From Pyxicephalus adspersus (taxonomy: Eukaryota > Chordata > Amphibia > Anura > Pyxicephalidae): DNA of 64,000 nucleotides. How positions within the stretch are numbered: position 1 is the first letter of the stretch; every line of letters begins with the position of its first letter. The stretch is taken from assembly GCF_032062135.1 (NCBI RefSeq), contig NC_092859.1:41569518-41633517 (forward strand). Reading direction: 5' to 3'. Positions 11,115 through 24,314 of this stretch are shown piece by piece. The translations under genes and the position numbers were made by a program. The notes under the pieces were generated by a model. That model was not told where the DNA came from, made no database searches, and saw only the letters and a program-made list of their open reading frames with translations.

Positions 11115-11857
11115 TGAGAAAAGTTCGGGTTTATCGATCACTTACCTGGTCCCGCTGTGATCATCCAGCTTCGTTCTCCAGCGTCGTCCTCCAGCGTCGA
11201 TCTCCCTCTCCAGCGTCGGGTGCCTTCTCCGAGAAGAAGAAGCCTGCTTCTTCTTCTTTGTCCGTAGCGTGTACGTGTCCCTCGGAGATGACGTCGGCGC
11301 GTATGCGGGAAATTCAAATTCAAACTCATTCAAACTCATTTTGTATTGGATTGAATACAAACTCCTGTATCCAATCCAATACAAAATAATTCAAAATAAA
11401 TACAAAGTATGTAATTGGTAAATTCAAACTCTCATTTTGTATTGGATTGAATACAAAGTCCTGTATCCAATCCAATACAAAATAATACAAAATATATTTA
11501 TGTGGTTTTGTCTATAGGTATGTGACGTTGGACGGTTGGACACTAGGGAGGAGTTTTAGAAAAATATATTACTATACAGTATACCGAATTATCGCATTTT
11601 CAGTATTTTTCATTTATTTATGTATTCTTGTTTAAGCTGATTTTTGTGTCTTTTATTTAATTTTATTAAAAGTAATTTTTTTTTTTTACATGATTGTGTG
11701 TTTCAAACATTTTTTATATTCATGATATCTACTAGACCCCTATTCGGACATATTTCTGTAAGTTACAGGTCTACAATTTAAAAAAAAAAATTTCATAAAA
11801 AACTGTACCGCTTTTGGTACAGAAACCTAGACATCAGTGTAATGCCCAGGTGGTTAA
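11115..11857. repeat. Composite non-autonomous element with CpG-rich core and palindrome duplication
   Basis: A CpG-rich block (11130-11315) contains repeated CCAGCGTCG words and an AGAAGAAGAAG/CTTCTTCTTCT inverted repeat. It is followed by two copies of a 50-bp palindrome (11338-11387 and 11434-11483), then a long AT-rich tail that ends in GCCCAGGTGGTTAA at 11857. I recall the tail (ACCGCTTTTGGTAC and the GTAATGCCCAGGTGGTTAAT end) as a common frog repeat. The left terminus is uncertain. Confidence 0.55.
11338..11483. repeat. Tandem pair of 50-bp palindromes, 96-bp period
   Basis: Each copy has 22-bp arms that match at 21 positions around a six-base centre. The copies start at 11338 and 11434, with nearly identical spacer sequence. 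Confidence 0.8.
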
Positions 11858-13656
11858 TGTAGTTTTGGATGTGCTTTTATTATGCACGGTAGTTAATTAC
11901 TGATTAAAAGTAGATAACATGTATTGTTTATCTACAAAATAACCTTTAGTATGCTGAAATGCTATATATCATAAACAGTCATGAAATCACTGAATCCTAT
12001 TTCTTGCCATCATGTTCTAGAAGTATGTCTGCATGGTTTGCTGCACTGTTGAAAATAATATGCATGAATATTCTGTACCTTTTATTGGTTACCTGCCCCA
12101 CAAATGTCAATGGCTTCACTGTTTGTAGTTATGTCATCTTATGTTGCTGCCTTTTAAGCTAAAGCCAGGTATAGCAAGGAGAGGTGTTTTTTTTTAGAAT
12201 AATGCATTGATTTAACTGTGCGTTCTTGTAGTAGAGGGGCAGTGTCATGCTGATGGAATGAGATGATTTACTAAAAAACATAATTCACATATAAATAAAG
12301 ACAAAAATATAAAGAAAGGAGGTTTGAATTCCCAATGATGTAAATAATGAAGAATCATTGATCTGGATGGCAGCCCGATCATTGCACCAGTTAATTGCAA
12401 AGTCCCTGAACACATGTTGTCACTAACATAAATCCCTTTCCTAAATCCATTTTTTGCATCTTATATTTCTAAGGATTTTAGAAATATTTGTAAAATATCA
12501 GACTAAATTCAGTTTTTTGCATCTGTCTCCAATATGTTTAGATATTTTTTTTCTCCCCAATATACTTCTTATCTTCACTGCACCCTGGGCAGCTACCTCT
12601 GCTACCTTTCCCTAATTACATCTCTGCTGACTGGAATTCTCATGTAAACCTGGTTGCCTGGCTTAAAAAGATTGTACAAAATATGGACAGCACAACGCTC
12701 CTCGGTCTTGGAACTGATGTCTATGATCAATTTGCTTTGCAAGCTACTAATAATCAGAGTAATGCTTAGGGATTCAAATTTGTATTTTAAATTCTGTGCT
12801 CTTGGCAGAGAAGGAAGTTAAACTCCTTCAACCATATTATGCGACTGATAATTGTCACCATGTAAATATTTACTTGAAGGATTACGGGGCCATGCAGGCT
12901 GGCCTGGCTGGTTAAATAATCTAAACAAAGTTTTCTGCTATTCCCGTGACTCTTTTTCCGCTCACTGATTACAGCAGGCAGGGAAAACAATTGCTACATG
13001 AATCACTAACACGGCACACTTTAAACAGAAAACGACTGTAGATAGAGAATATGTAGGTGTCTGTGTACATGTGTTCATATTGTTACTAAAAAGCCTCACC
13101 TTAATACATAAAGTGACATTGTTAAATTAGGTAAGTCACCTTTATGTACAACCCATACATGAAAGTAGATGCTATTTATCTGGGTTTAGCAGTGAGCAGT
13201 GCACGGAAGGTAAATTATGCCACCAAAGGCTGCCTGCTGTGCACAGGGGGTTATTTTGGTGTTTCTTTTTTTTTTTAGTTTTATTTATGTCCTATAGAAA
13301 AAGCAGCCAACTTTAAAGCCTAATGGCAGCTTCTAGTATTTCTCCACATTCCAGGATGTGGTTGGACATTTGACTGTTTCCTCTTAAGATGCAGGACTAT
13401 TGGTCTTGCATTATGGGGTGTGTCAAAAGAGTCTGCCACTATAGATGACATTGGCAAATAGTACATTCTATGGAGAACCAGTTGCACAGAAGTGGGAGAA
13501 TTAGGTAAATAAGTACAATTTAAATCACATCTAGACAAGCATTTATTCCTAATTCATCTCTCTCATCAGTTATACCAAAGCAATTTTGCCTTGCCGCATA
13601 GTGTCGACCAATTATTTATTTTAGTAAATTATGTAGATAAATGAACAAAAAAGTTT
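11858..13656. other. Intergenic, nothing recognised
   Basis: AT-rich DNA. Short open frames occur but lack domains and codon bias. Confidence 0.4.
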
Positions 13657-13874
13657 TGTGTGAGTCAGTTTCCTCCCACATCCTAAGATCCTCCAGTTAG
13701 GTTAATTGGGTCCCCCTTAAAAAATTGTATTGCCTTAGAATCTATTAGAGACACAGGACTATGGAAGGGACATTAGATTACTATCCCTTTTTAGGGACAA
13801 TTTATGATTTGGCTATGAACTTTGTAAAGCACTACTGAACATGTCAGCACCATATAAATACACAGCAATAACGA
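13657..13874 (+). repeat. LINE/SINE-type tail of a common frog repeat
   Basis: The order is TTTCCTCCCACATCC, GGTTAATTGG, GGGACATTAGATTA, TTTGTAAAGCACT and CACCATATAAATACA. It matches my memory of a widespread amphibian and fish repeat whose 3' end reads as a size-of-grid phrase ending ATATAAATA. It is diverged, so old. Confidence 0.6.
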
Positions 13875-15599
13875 TAGTTACATTTTTTGATAGTTACATG
13901 CCATGTCAGCTATGCCAGAATGGATCACCTTTAGTGGTTGATATGATCAGAATGTAAAAAGGAAGTGGGATACCTGGCATGATTACCAGATTTTTTTATA
14001 ACAAAGAGTAGATTTAAAAAAAAGGAACATTTATTAGATACCAATTAGTACATCGGTGCATAAATTTAGTAATATTTTGGGGTTAAAACATCTCTCCCTG
14101 AATAGGCTTTTTGAGTATCCTCTTAAGTTCCAAGTGTTGAAACGTGAGCGTTGGGGAGAGTTCAATGGTTCCTTATGCCCAAAAGCAACAGGTATTTCAG
14201 TGGGGAGACATATGGAGAACATTGTTCATGAGGGGGCAAGCTACCCATAAAATCGGTTGCTTTGCCCTAAATTTTTCAAGTAAGAATTTTTTGCCTGTCA
14301 CAAATTTTATTATAAAAAAAAAAGGGATCTATTTACAGTATATAAGTGAATCTAACAATCAAATTGTCCCGTGGATAATCCATTACTCCAGTGGAAAATG
14401 TGAACTGGAACAATTTCAACCAAAAAATGTGTACTAAATATTTACAGCTTTCTAAATAGGCCACAAAGAGTTTCAATTTTACATAAGAAAATCAGAAAGC
14501 ATTATAAAAATTATATTAATGAGCAAATGAGCTCATTATTGAGCAACTTTTTTACAAATAAAAAAGTTTCAGTCTCAAAATACAAGCTTTGGTGATGCTC
14601 TCGGTATGTATTTAATCACATTTCTCAGCAATGATGTTGACTGCTTGAAGTAAACCCAAAGGCAGGTGTGTGTTTTTTTCAACACCTCCTGCTGTTACTG
14701 CCTATTACTTGACAAAGATAATAATTAATTTGGCGACTCAAAGGACAGAAGTATACACATATTTTATACAAGGTAATAAAAAAGGAGCAGACAGTTAAAG
14801 TTATATTCAATTGAAGATGAAAAAATGATGCCAACGACGTCCCTAAAGGATATACAGATCAATTACCTAGGGCTTCTAGTTTTTATTTAGGCATACCTGT
14901 AAAGACCTGTGTCAGGTGGGTTTTGTGCAAGTCAGAACTTCTATTCTACGGATGCAGTGGAAACTCAGAGGAGGATGCTGAAAGCAACTTGATGCACTTT
15001 AAAAAGAGGTCAAGTGCAGGTCAAATGCACCTGTCAAAAACTATGAATAACTTTAGCAACATATCAAACTGACCTCATTTTTTTTCAAAATGAGATTAGC
15101 ACTGTAAAAGGAAAGTACTATACTTCTTGTGGTCCTTTTTAAAAAAGAATGCCACTGCTGAATTCCATTAAGCTTGGTTTTAAAGAGAACAAGAAACACA
15201 ATCAAAAAATGGATGTTGCGTCCGTGGACAGAAGCTGTGGACACAGGTGGCTCTTAGTCAAGTCTTTGGCCTACCGGACTCCCAAAAGCCACCATCTGCA
15301 TTTATGAAATGTTTTCTGCAAAAAAACATTATATTAGAGTTAGGACAGAAAAAGTCAATCCATCAGCCATGTTTTGCAAAAACATTTTTAAGGCACCTGA
15401 GGCAATTTTATCACCATGATAGAAAAACACCAAAAGTTTATTGCATTAATTTCCTGCAGCTCATTGTCACTGAAGTTACATGTGTGTTAAACAATGTACT
15501 TATAATATTACTATGCAATATTGTAAATATATCATTTAATGTGACAAAGCCATTATGTTACTATGTCATTGTAATTTTTAAAGTAAATGACTAAAATGA
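13875..15599. other. Intergenic, nothing recognised
   Basis: AT-rich sequence with scattered short open frames (for example 14056-14250) that show no recognisable domain. Confidence 0.35.
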
Positions 15600-15830
15600 A
15601 TTAGAGCTACTTTATGATAATCAGTGGTATTATTTGTGTACTTGTTGAATGCAGTGTAATTTCCTTAATTTACATCTGGTTTCTGCCAGGACCACAGTAT
15701 TATGCAGCTAATGTTTTACCTTGAGGCTGAGTGCACAGTTAATTAACATAAATTATAAATTGTGATATGATCAAAGATTGCGTCAGTTTAGGGTCAAGTT
15801 CTGTTGGCATGATCACTAACTGGTTTAGCT
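15600..15830. other. Possible conserved non-coding element
   Basis: High-complexity, non-repetitive sequence with clustered homeodomain-like words (AGTTAATTAACAT) and a TCF-like CAAAG word. The call rests only on texture; conservation cannot be tested here. Confidence 0.2.
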
Positions 15831-17129
15831 GGACAAAAAAATACAAAACTCATTTCTACAAATAGCATTTTTATTTAAAATGAACCTTATTATCAGCATA
15901 TTTAATTGAAATATAATGTTGAGAACTGTAGTGTATGTATATAAAGGACATGTTATTACCAATATTGAGTTCTGGATTAGGAGAAGAGTAAGGAGAGTTG
16001 AGTAACACTGATAGTGGCCAGCGGAGATACATTTCAGGCATAAAATGTATTTCTGTAATGAGTTGTCGAAAAATTGAATGTCCTTCTAATTTAGGACACA
16101 ATTATAGGTGTTATGGAATATTCACAGAGGAAGCAAAATAAAAAAAAAAACAGGAGTCATTTAATGGATTATCATAGTCGGGTAAACATATTAGATAACA
16201 GTGGATTATCACTGTTGGACTGTATCGCTGTTTTTACATTTATTTAATTTTAAATTTGATATATCCCAGGTAGAAGCGTTATATTATTGACATTTATTTA
16301 TGTATTGGTATATTTTAATATGTGGAATGTACATTTACTGTGTATATATGAGAGTAATTAAAGTTCTGCAGAAATACTTAATACTTAATTTACTGAACTG
16401 CATTTCAGTTATTATCCCGATCCCATTATAATGTCTGCTTTTAGGAAAAACTTTTTAACCTAGACTAACATGATGACTTTATGGTGTACCTTCAGCCAAT
16501 TCTTAATTTTCAGCTTGGGTAAGAGTTACAACCTTGGTCAGTTTTCACCGACCTTTTTGTCCTAGTTGGTGACACAACTTGTTCCACTGCATAACGTATT
16601 GGAAAATGTCCAACATAGAAACAGAAAACAGCAAACCATGTTTTTAGTTGAGAAGGTGAAGACTAAAATCCTATCAAATTTTTCATACGCTTATACCCTC
16701 TTTTAGATTTCTCTACCAAATGACAATAGCCATAGGAAGACAGAAATTGAGGGGAAATCTCCCAAAAAAGGCTGCAGGCTACAGTTTCATTGAAATGTAG
16801 CCCCAATAAACTTTAAAGAAACCCTCCGGAATAAAAAATATGAAAGTTTCCATTGCTGACATATTTTAAAGGATCAGACTATCATTTGATCTCTCCTTTA
16901 CTACTTTATGTTGTACACATGCTTGTTCTAGTGAATAATAAAGCACATAGGGATAGCAGCAAGGAACCTGATGGTTATTCTTTACATAAAAGTGTGCAAA
17001 TCATGAAAAACAATATTTTTAGATAATTGTTTATATATTTCTGAGAATGTGAACTAAAAATACCTTATAATAGTTTTGGTGGGGAGAAAGTTGAGGAAAT
17101 ATCTACAACCTGAGTAGGTGTCAGAACTA
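15831..17129. other. Intergenic, nothing recognised
   Basis: AT-rich sequence with a short A-run near 16140. No gene seen. Confidence 0.4.
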
Positions 17130-17640
17130 AAACTAAATCAGCTCCCCTTTTATAGGCTCTCCGCTCTGACATAGAAAAGAATATTCTCCCGCTGTTGTAT
17201 TGCTTTCAGCTCCTGCATTCCAGTCTCCTCACCTGCACATGACAGCAGCAGTGATAATTTCTCTCATCAGTCCCATTGTCCTCTGACTAAATGAGCCATT
17301 TCTGTCAGTGCAATTACACAAGGCAGTGAGCGAGCTGCCGCTTAAATAGACACTGTTTCTGTGATCTTTCACCCTTTGTCTTTTTCCACTTGTCCATCAT
17401 CCTCAGTGTTCTTGCCTTAGCAGTCCACATCGCTCAAATATTAACCGATCGAGCAATTTATTTCCCCCCTCCTGGTTGCCCTGAGTTTAAATGCCAGAGC
17501 ACATAGATTTCAGAGACCATTTCGGATGTACTTAATGTATTTAAAAAGAATATCTGCAACTCTTGCTTTCTAAAGGAGGCAGCATTTTAGCTAGAAAGCA
17601 TTAAGCCTACAGTAATTCTAGTTTTAAAAATAATGATGAT
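17130..17640. other. Possible conserved non-coding element
   Basis: A balanced-composition island in AT-rich DNA, with no repeat structure and with dense distinct words such as GACAGCAGCAGTGATAATTT and CAATTACACAAGGCAGTGAG. It resembles vertebrate non-coding elements kept by selection. Inference from texture only. Confidence 0.25.
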
Positions 17641-17714
17641 TATATTATTTTATTATTGATCCATTATTATGTTACCTCCAGGCTTGGGATGGTATTTATC
17701 TGAAGGCCTTTTAT

Positions 17715-18010
17715 GTCTTAAACCATATACACATGGTATATTATTGACACCTGAGACAAACGATTGTTATCTACTCTCCAAAAACATAGCATGTGTACAG
17801 CAGCTCCCAAACACTGATCAATTCATCCTGATGGATCAATGAACAACCAAGTGGGCACCACCACTTGGTTGGAGGAGGACACAGCAGGGTGCCACTTGCT
17901 TGTCCTTCACAGAACAGTAGAGCGCTCGTTTGTTCTCTTGTCGCTGGTAATCATTCACAAAAGATTGATTCCAGCACTAGAAATATAACATGTGCACAGA
18001 ACTTTAGTGT
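17715..18010. repeat. Possible foldback MITE
   Basis: Loosely inverted ends (TACACATGGTATATTATTG on the left, AAATATAACATGTGCACAG on the right) enclose a GC-richer centre with a CCAAGTGG-GCACCACCACTTGG inverted repeat at 17847-17870. No target duplication identified. Confidence 0.35.
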
Positions 18011-20903
18011 ATTTGTGGGCAGAATTATTATTCTGTGGAAATTTACAATACCCACTCACTACGTGGACTTCATTTAAGCCTGTATACAGTGAAAGACACA
18101 TCTTACAGATATTGTCTATGGCCAATGGAGAAAGATTTTAAGAAAGAGACACCTGAGAGATGGATACTGAGGATCTAGGGTGGACAAGGTGTGTGTATGT
18201 TATCGTGTGTGTTTATGTTCCTTACTCTACATAGTATGGTGTGTTTCTGAGTGTGGTCATCAATCACAGCTTATGACATGGTCGCCCAGAGTAATAGACT
18301 GGAATCTGAATCCAACAACATTGATACCACTGTATTTCCTTTGTTTATACATAAAGATGTAAAAACTTCACATCAAAGGGGCTCTTTCCATATGGTAACT
18401 TCCTCCATTCCAGTGAGGAGCCCCATGGCCCCTATATATCATAAATACCTTTAACATTTGAGATGAGGAGGAACACCTTTTAGCACAATGTATGAAGGCA
18501 AAGACCACACTTCTTCTTGCCCATCTACTTATATTTCTTGAATATTCCATCACTGATAGTCTGGAGAGCAACTCATGAAACACATATTTTGAAAGAAGAA
18601 GAAAACCTGGACTCCACCAAGATGGCCATTTTTTCACAGAGAAAAGAAAAATTCCCTGTATCAAATGTTTTTTCTGGAAGTCAAAAAATCTCAGATATTT
18701 TTTTCTTAACCAGGGTTTAAGGACACTTAACAGTATACAATCATTCATCTCACTGTCCTTTGTCACTTTCTATATTCCTTTCTATTTATAAAGATATAAT
18801 ATGCAATCACTCCAGATTTATTTGTTATCAGTCAGTATGGAAATTGGTTCCATTATAGAAGGCAACTATATTAAATGGAGAACATGACCTGCTATATAAA
18901 GTTCATTGATTTTTCTTTCATTAGATTTTCATAAGTCATTACAAATGAATAGTAACCTGTGTGATATATGATTGGTGTGTAAAGTGCAGAGACAAGACCC
19001 TTCTGACAAACGGCCCCGGCTGATCTCCTTCCCTAATAATTCGTTTTTATGCTGGTGCCTGTGAGCTATCAATCCATTATCATTTCCTGGTACTATCTCT
19101 TAAAAATGTTCAAACAAACCTATTACTGGCTCATTGTTTGACATCCACTCATACATTTTTATGTATTCACAATAGATTCTGTTTCTATGGCTACATAAGT
19201 GTCCATTCTGTTGAGGTAGTGGATGGAAACATGTTAACTATAGGGGTCTAATCCAACAAGAAAACTGTCCAAACAATAAAAAAGATCAAATTGGTGCTGG
19301 CAATTAATCCAATCTCCAATGTTGATATCCTGAATCGTGCCAAGATGTGTTCGGTCTCCTGGTTTAAATGATGCCTGAAAAGGTAAAGAAGTGGGGGTTG
19401 ATGTGTGTGGGGGTGCCACTTCAGAGCCCTGTTTTAACATACAATGGCACTCAGAGCAGTGCTGATATAGTTTTATAGCCACTGCTCTTCGCATCAATAG
19501 GGACTCCCCACCACTGGAGGATATCCAAAAATCTGCAGGCCATGTGACCAGCCTAAGGACACCTTAAAATAGAAATGTAAAAAGCAAGAAATATCACCGG
19601 GGGAAGAATTTCCAGGTGTCAGGGGGACTATAGGGAAGGCCTGGAGTGGTGCTCCTGGATTGATGTTTTCCTATTGGGCAGACTTGGCTATCACCTTTTA
19701 ACCTCCTAGCTATTTTGTTATGTTAACAGTTAATGCATGTTGCAACAGTTGTTCTCTATGTGTTTATTACCAGTGCATTGTGTTCAATTTAAATACATTT
19801 GTTTTAGGATCTTTGTCTCACATTGAAGTGAATATATGCAAATATAGAATCAAATTACCACCACTAGGTATATGGACCTGCAAGCTAACAACAATGTGTG
19901 CGGTGCACCACTGCCCACACGGAATAACTAGTAGTTTGGACACCAAATGCTAGCTCAATAGTGGTGGACTTTCTGAATGTGCTTGATTCCAGTTGAAACA
20001 TTCTGAGTATGTTAACATATAAATGACTACTTGTACATGCTAATTTTTGGGGAAATAATCTCATGGCTTCATGAATTTCAATTAACAGCTGTGATCTAAT
20101 ATAGTCGTGTAACGTGCCTGGAGGTTCTTTGCATCTCTTATTCTTATGCTACCTCTATATATATGCTATTGTTGGGCTCTATTTGTTGTTGATTTTAACG
20201 TATACATTTTCCGGATTTCTTAACTTCTTAACAGAATATTCCTGATCTCTTATATGCACAAAACAATTGAAGAAGCAGTTATTCTGTATGATAGTTTATG
20301 TTTAGTCAGAGGTTCATAATGCAGACAGCATTATATGCTAATATTTGATTGTATTGTGTTTTTCTATAAATTTATAGGTTGGGTTTAAGACAGCCTAGAC
20401 ACACAGTATCTAAGCTGAAGGATGCTAGACATCTGAATGTCTAATTTTAGAAAAAAAAGAGTACTGCTAAGAAAAAATGTTGATCATAGGTAAATAATGC
20501 AGAAAATATAAAAATCTATTTTATCTGATAATGAGCACATCAAACATATCTTTTGAATGGTAATAACCCTGAAAGGCTTTGAGTGATGTATGTCTAGTGG
20601 GTGCAATATTCTTGCATTAGCAATAAAATGTATTGCTAAGGCTGCGTAATGCGTGAATTTTTCTTTTCTGAAAAAGTATGTTTTGTGATCAATTCCACCA
20701 ACAAAGAGTGACAGATGAACTAACAAGTGCTGTAGAACAAGTGACCAGCACCCAGCTGTGCTCTCTTTCCTTGACTTGTATAGCGGTCGTTCACCATAGG
20801 TTGTTTTTGGATCTGTCCTGATGGGTCATGCGTTGTACTCATGTCAGATTATCTCCCAAGACAGACATGACTGTGATTTACTGTGCTGCTTCCTCTCCCA
20901 GTC
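18011..20903. other. Intergenic; one unexplained open frame at 18368-18766 (minus)
   Basis: The 132-codon frame at 18368-18766 has no domain I recognise, no upstream promoter-like signal and low-complexity runs (SSSS). A second at 19234-19497 (minus) is also unrecognised. Both are probably chance frames or decayed repeat. The rest is AT-rich. Confidence 0.3.
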
Positions 20904-21075
20904 CAAGGCTACGTACGCACATGCAATAATTATAATTGGAAACGAATGACTAATGACTGATCGTCCGATAATCATTGACAAAATGCACAACGACTGGCCA
21001 ACGATGCCAATGAACGAGAAATGTCGCTGGAAACGAATGACCGTCCTGAAAGATCTGATTGGGCGTTCTATTGTA
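20904..21075 (-). repeat. Harbinger-like MITE, family C, truncated copy
   Basis: It starts AAGGCTACGTACGCACATGC and continues through AATTGGAAACGAATGAC and AACGATGCCAATGAACGAG. It parallels the reverse complement of the 7173-7596 element but with many CG-to-CA/TG changes and no second terminus. It is an older, deaminated copy. Confidence 0.55.
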
Positions 21076-21169
21076 CATAGGAGAATTAAAGGGTAATTGG
21101 ATAATTACACTGTTTAAAAAAAATGATGTATTAATATATATGAAGCTACATTTATTTGTATCCTTTAAG

Positions 21170-21690
21170 TCTGTGTTGAGTTCAGCTTTAAGAAAGTTGA
21201 CAGTTTACTCTTTGTTCAATTAAATCTCTTTTTTATGCAGTTTGAAAGTTATTATAACGCATTATCACAGTCTGCAGGAATAACATCAGTATGACAGGCA
21301 GCTTCTGTACATCACCTGTCAAAGCCAAACAAATCTCAGCGTACAATTTCATACACTCCAGTGGAGAATGTTAATCCAGCCCTCATCTTTTTCCTGCCCC
21401 CGGGTGCTAGTACCATTTTCTGCTCCATCTCTTTCCCTACCCATTTAACGAACCACTGACTGGATTACCAGAGAAAAAAAAATTAGCCAGTCTCATGCAA
21501 GATGACTTGACTTAAGCAAACAAAATTGAATTTACCTGTTTCTTTTTGTAACAATTGCATTAAAGTCATTTATTGAGTCATGCTAAGCGATATACACAAC
21601 GTTTAAAGCGGAGCGATAATGCAGCCTGGAAGCCTTTAACTGCGACCTCTGTGACCCGTCTCTATTGAAATCAATACTATGGAGGCACTG
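21170..21690. other. Possible conserved non-coding element
   Basis: Non-repetitive, mixed-composition sequence with paired TALE-homeodomain-like words (TGACAGGCAG and CACCTGTCAAAG within 40 bp), TTCAATTAAAT, and AACAATTGCATTAAAGTCATT. This is the most enhancer-like texture in the window, but unverified. Confidence 0.3.
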
Positions 21691-22039
21691 GGCATATCAC
21701 CAGACTTCTTATGTAATTAAATGTCTGGAATGTACATTATACATACAATGTCTTTATTAACAAATGTTAGTTGTCATGTTTTACAGGCAAATGTATGCCA
21801 GTTATGCAGTAGGTGTTAGTAGGAGGATAACATTCCATATGCAAGACAGTCAGCGTGGGGTTGCTTTATCAACATTGTACCCAGCGATGGGTTCATTGTA
21901 CCTTGGGCTGTTTCCAGTTAGTTGGACCCAAAACTAATTCATCAAGATCATGGATCAAGGTCATGCAAAGATATACAAAGTAAGGCTCTGTAGCTGATAC
22001 CTAATGCAACACGTGGAAACACATAAAGCACATGCCTCG
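21691..22039. other. Intergenic, nothing recognised
   Basis: No gene or clear repeat seen. Confidence 0.35.
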
Positions 22040-22345
22040 ATGCACTGCAATATTTCCCAGCCAGGGATTCATGGAACCCTAGGTTTCTTCAAGAGGTTGT
22101 TAAGGGTTCTTTGAGCCATAAGTAGTTTGTATCTCTCTGGTCAGTTTAACCTGCACCAATGATCATTTTGGCTATCTGTAGGAGTGAAATTCTTCTAACT
22201 GCCCATTTATGTAAATGCCATTATTCCCACTAACACACACACTTATCTACTATATACTGTAAATTTAATAAATATAGCAGGGGTTCCCTAAAACATTTCA
22301 AGGGTTTCCCCATGTTAAAAAAGGTTAAGAAAGGCTGGCTAATGG
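22040..22345 (+). repeat. hAT-like MITE, family A
   Basis: The left part reads AATATTTCCCAGCCAGGGATTC, a decayed CAGTGTTTCTCAACCAGGG terminus. The right part is GTTAAGAAAGGCTG. The interior (GGGTTCTTTGAGCCATAAG, CACCAATGATCA, GCAGGGGTTCCC) is shared with 22474-22667. It is longer than its neighbour because of an internal insertion. Confidence 0.6.
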
Positions 22346-22473
22346 CAACTATACGATAAAAGCCTTTTGTATCAATGAAATTAAATAAAATTATATTAAA
22401 TAAAAAAGAAAATAAAGAAAAATAGCAACTTTATCAATGGATTTGTACCTGAGGTTTACTTCTCATTAGAGCA

Positions 22474-22667
22474 GTATTTCACAACCAGGGTTCCCCCAGA
22501 AGTTGCTAGGGGTTCCTTGAGCAATGAGCAGTTTGTGATTCTCAGGTCAGTTTGATAGATACCAATGATCCCAAACTGTGAATATATAATTGTAGCCGGA
22601 GTTCCCTAAGACCTAAAAGTTATTTCAAGGGTTCCCCTATGGTAAGAAGGTTGAGAAAGGCAGGTTC
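22474..22667 (+). repeat. hAT-like MITE, family A, near-complete
   Basis: It begins AGTATTTCACAACCAGGGTT and ends AAGGTTGAGAAAGGCAG, an inverted pair of ends about 15-17 bp long. It is the clearest copy of the family and has no coding capacity. Confidence 0.65.
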
Positions 22668-22828
22668 ACCGGGTTGACAATATTGTTAATGACACCCCAA
22701 ATGCACCTAGGACGATGTACGGAACAATTTAAATAATGCCGTGTTTACTGCACTTGTATAGTGCACTGCAACACGAACAGGAATGCATGTGCATTGTGTG
22801 ATCAAGGCCTAACTGTGGGACCAATGGA

Positions 22829-23096
22829 GTTGTTTTACTAAAGGAATACAAGCTGTTCACTTAGGAAAGTGAAGTACATGGGATATTTCACTTGGCTTAG
22901 TGAATTAGGGTAAACTTTTCTTTGCAAGAAAAACTCTAACAGGTGCCAGGAAAACTCAATTTTGGTTTGCACATGAATAAACAGTTAAAATTAGCAAACG
23001 TTAATTTCATTTACTAAGCTAAGTGAAATAATACCTGTATGGAAATAGTTTACTTTGCTAAGTAAATTGCCCACATTAATTTATTAAGCCAACCCC
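22829..23096. repeat. Foldback element with TTTACTAAAGG ends
   Basis: It opens GTTGTTTTACTAAAGG and closes AATTTATTAAGCCAACCCC. Internal CACTTAGGAAAGTGAAGT and TTTACTAAGCTAAGTGAAAT words fold back on each other. I recall the pattern as a very common ranid frog foldback repeat. Confidence 0.55.
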
Positions 23097-24314
23097 AATG
23101 AGTGAGCAAATATACTGTATTGTGTATGATATCACTGGTACATGTCCAAATTATAAAGTATGAAGCATATTTGGTACAGGCCCACTTTAAGGAATACTGA
23201 GCTAAATATATTAGTCAATTCTGGATTGTTGAAAAAGTAAATATGAAGTCCCATTTTGCACTAGTACCTCCTCTCTCCCTCAGGATAATTTGTAGGACAG
23301 AGGTAATGGACCAGGATGACTGCTGAGCAAAGAAATATCCTATATTTATAACTTACTCTATTGGCTAGTAAGTCTTCATTTATTACTGGTAGGCAAATAC
23401 AGACATCAGACAAGGTTTAGTAGTTAGCGCTGACATTACCCAGAAGTGTAGGAACTCTGCTTGTCAGTTTGGCCCAACATTCAGGCATGACAGAAAGGAT
23501 CAGAAAGCAGCTGCAGATATATGCAGACACCTCATACCTGCAGTAGCTTACCTCCCCCATTCCCCATCAGTGGTTTAAACTGTTGAATGTAAATCATATG
23601 ATATATGACTTCTTTATGGGGTAAAGAAAACTGCTGGCTGTTTTTGTATATGATGTAATAGTTTGGCTGTGAAATCTAATAAATGTGGTAAATTTGACTT
23701 TAAATTCAAATCCCCCTCCCCAACCTTCCTTTATGCAAATTTGAAAGAATGTAATTTAACATATTAAATCTGCCAATTTACAGTCAGAAATTAATGTTTG
23801 AAACTGTTGTGCACTGTGTTAGAAAGAAATGATGGCATGTCAAAATTGCTCCTCCATTTTCTGTTATTATGTATTATGTCCAACTCGTCTAATTTAAGTA
23901 AGTAGTGAGTGTCTATATAGAAATAAATATAGGATCTGATAGTTAAAACCCTCATATCCAGTCCATTATTATTGCAGCTGTCTACAAAGCAATTATCCAA
24001 GAAATGTCCAAAATCAGATATTGGTTGTTCCTTAAATGACACCTGCGCCTTTCTTTTTAAATCAATGTTATGATGATGTGATGATTCCTCCTGTGGAGGA
24101 ATGATTGCACTGGAGGTACTACCCTAAATGCCTGAAGATTCCAACTCCACCAGCTTCCCCCAAATTTGTATCATTCGCCTGCTATCCACTTAAATGGCAG
24201 GCTTTATTTCCAACAGGTTGGGCTTTTTTCACATTTAATAATCCTAAGTACTTTGCTGAAAAATGCATATTGTTTTGAACATAGAAATAGTTGAAGCCCA
24301 AAATTACTCTACAT
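23097..24314. other. Intergenic, nothing recognised
   Basis: AT-rich sequence with no gene or repeat that I can name. Confidence 0.4.

Noticed and set aside
14056..14250. 64-codon plus-strand frame with protein-like look
   Set aside because: Too short and unflanked by convincing splice signals; no family recognised.
18368..18766. 132-codon open frame (minus)
   Set aside because: No recognisable domain, irregular composition, and no gene-like context; probably a chance frame.
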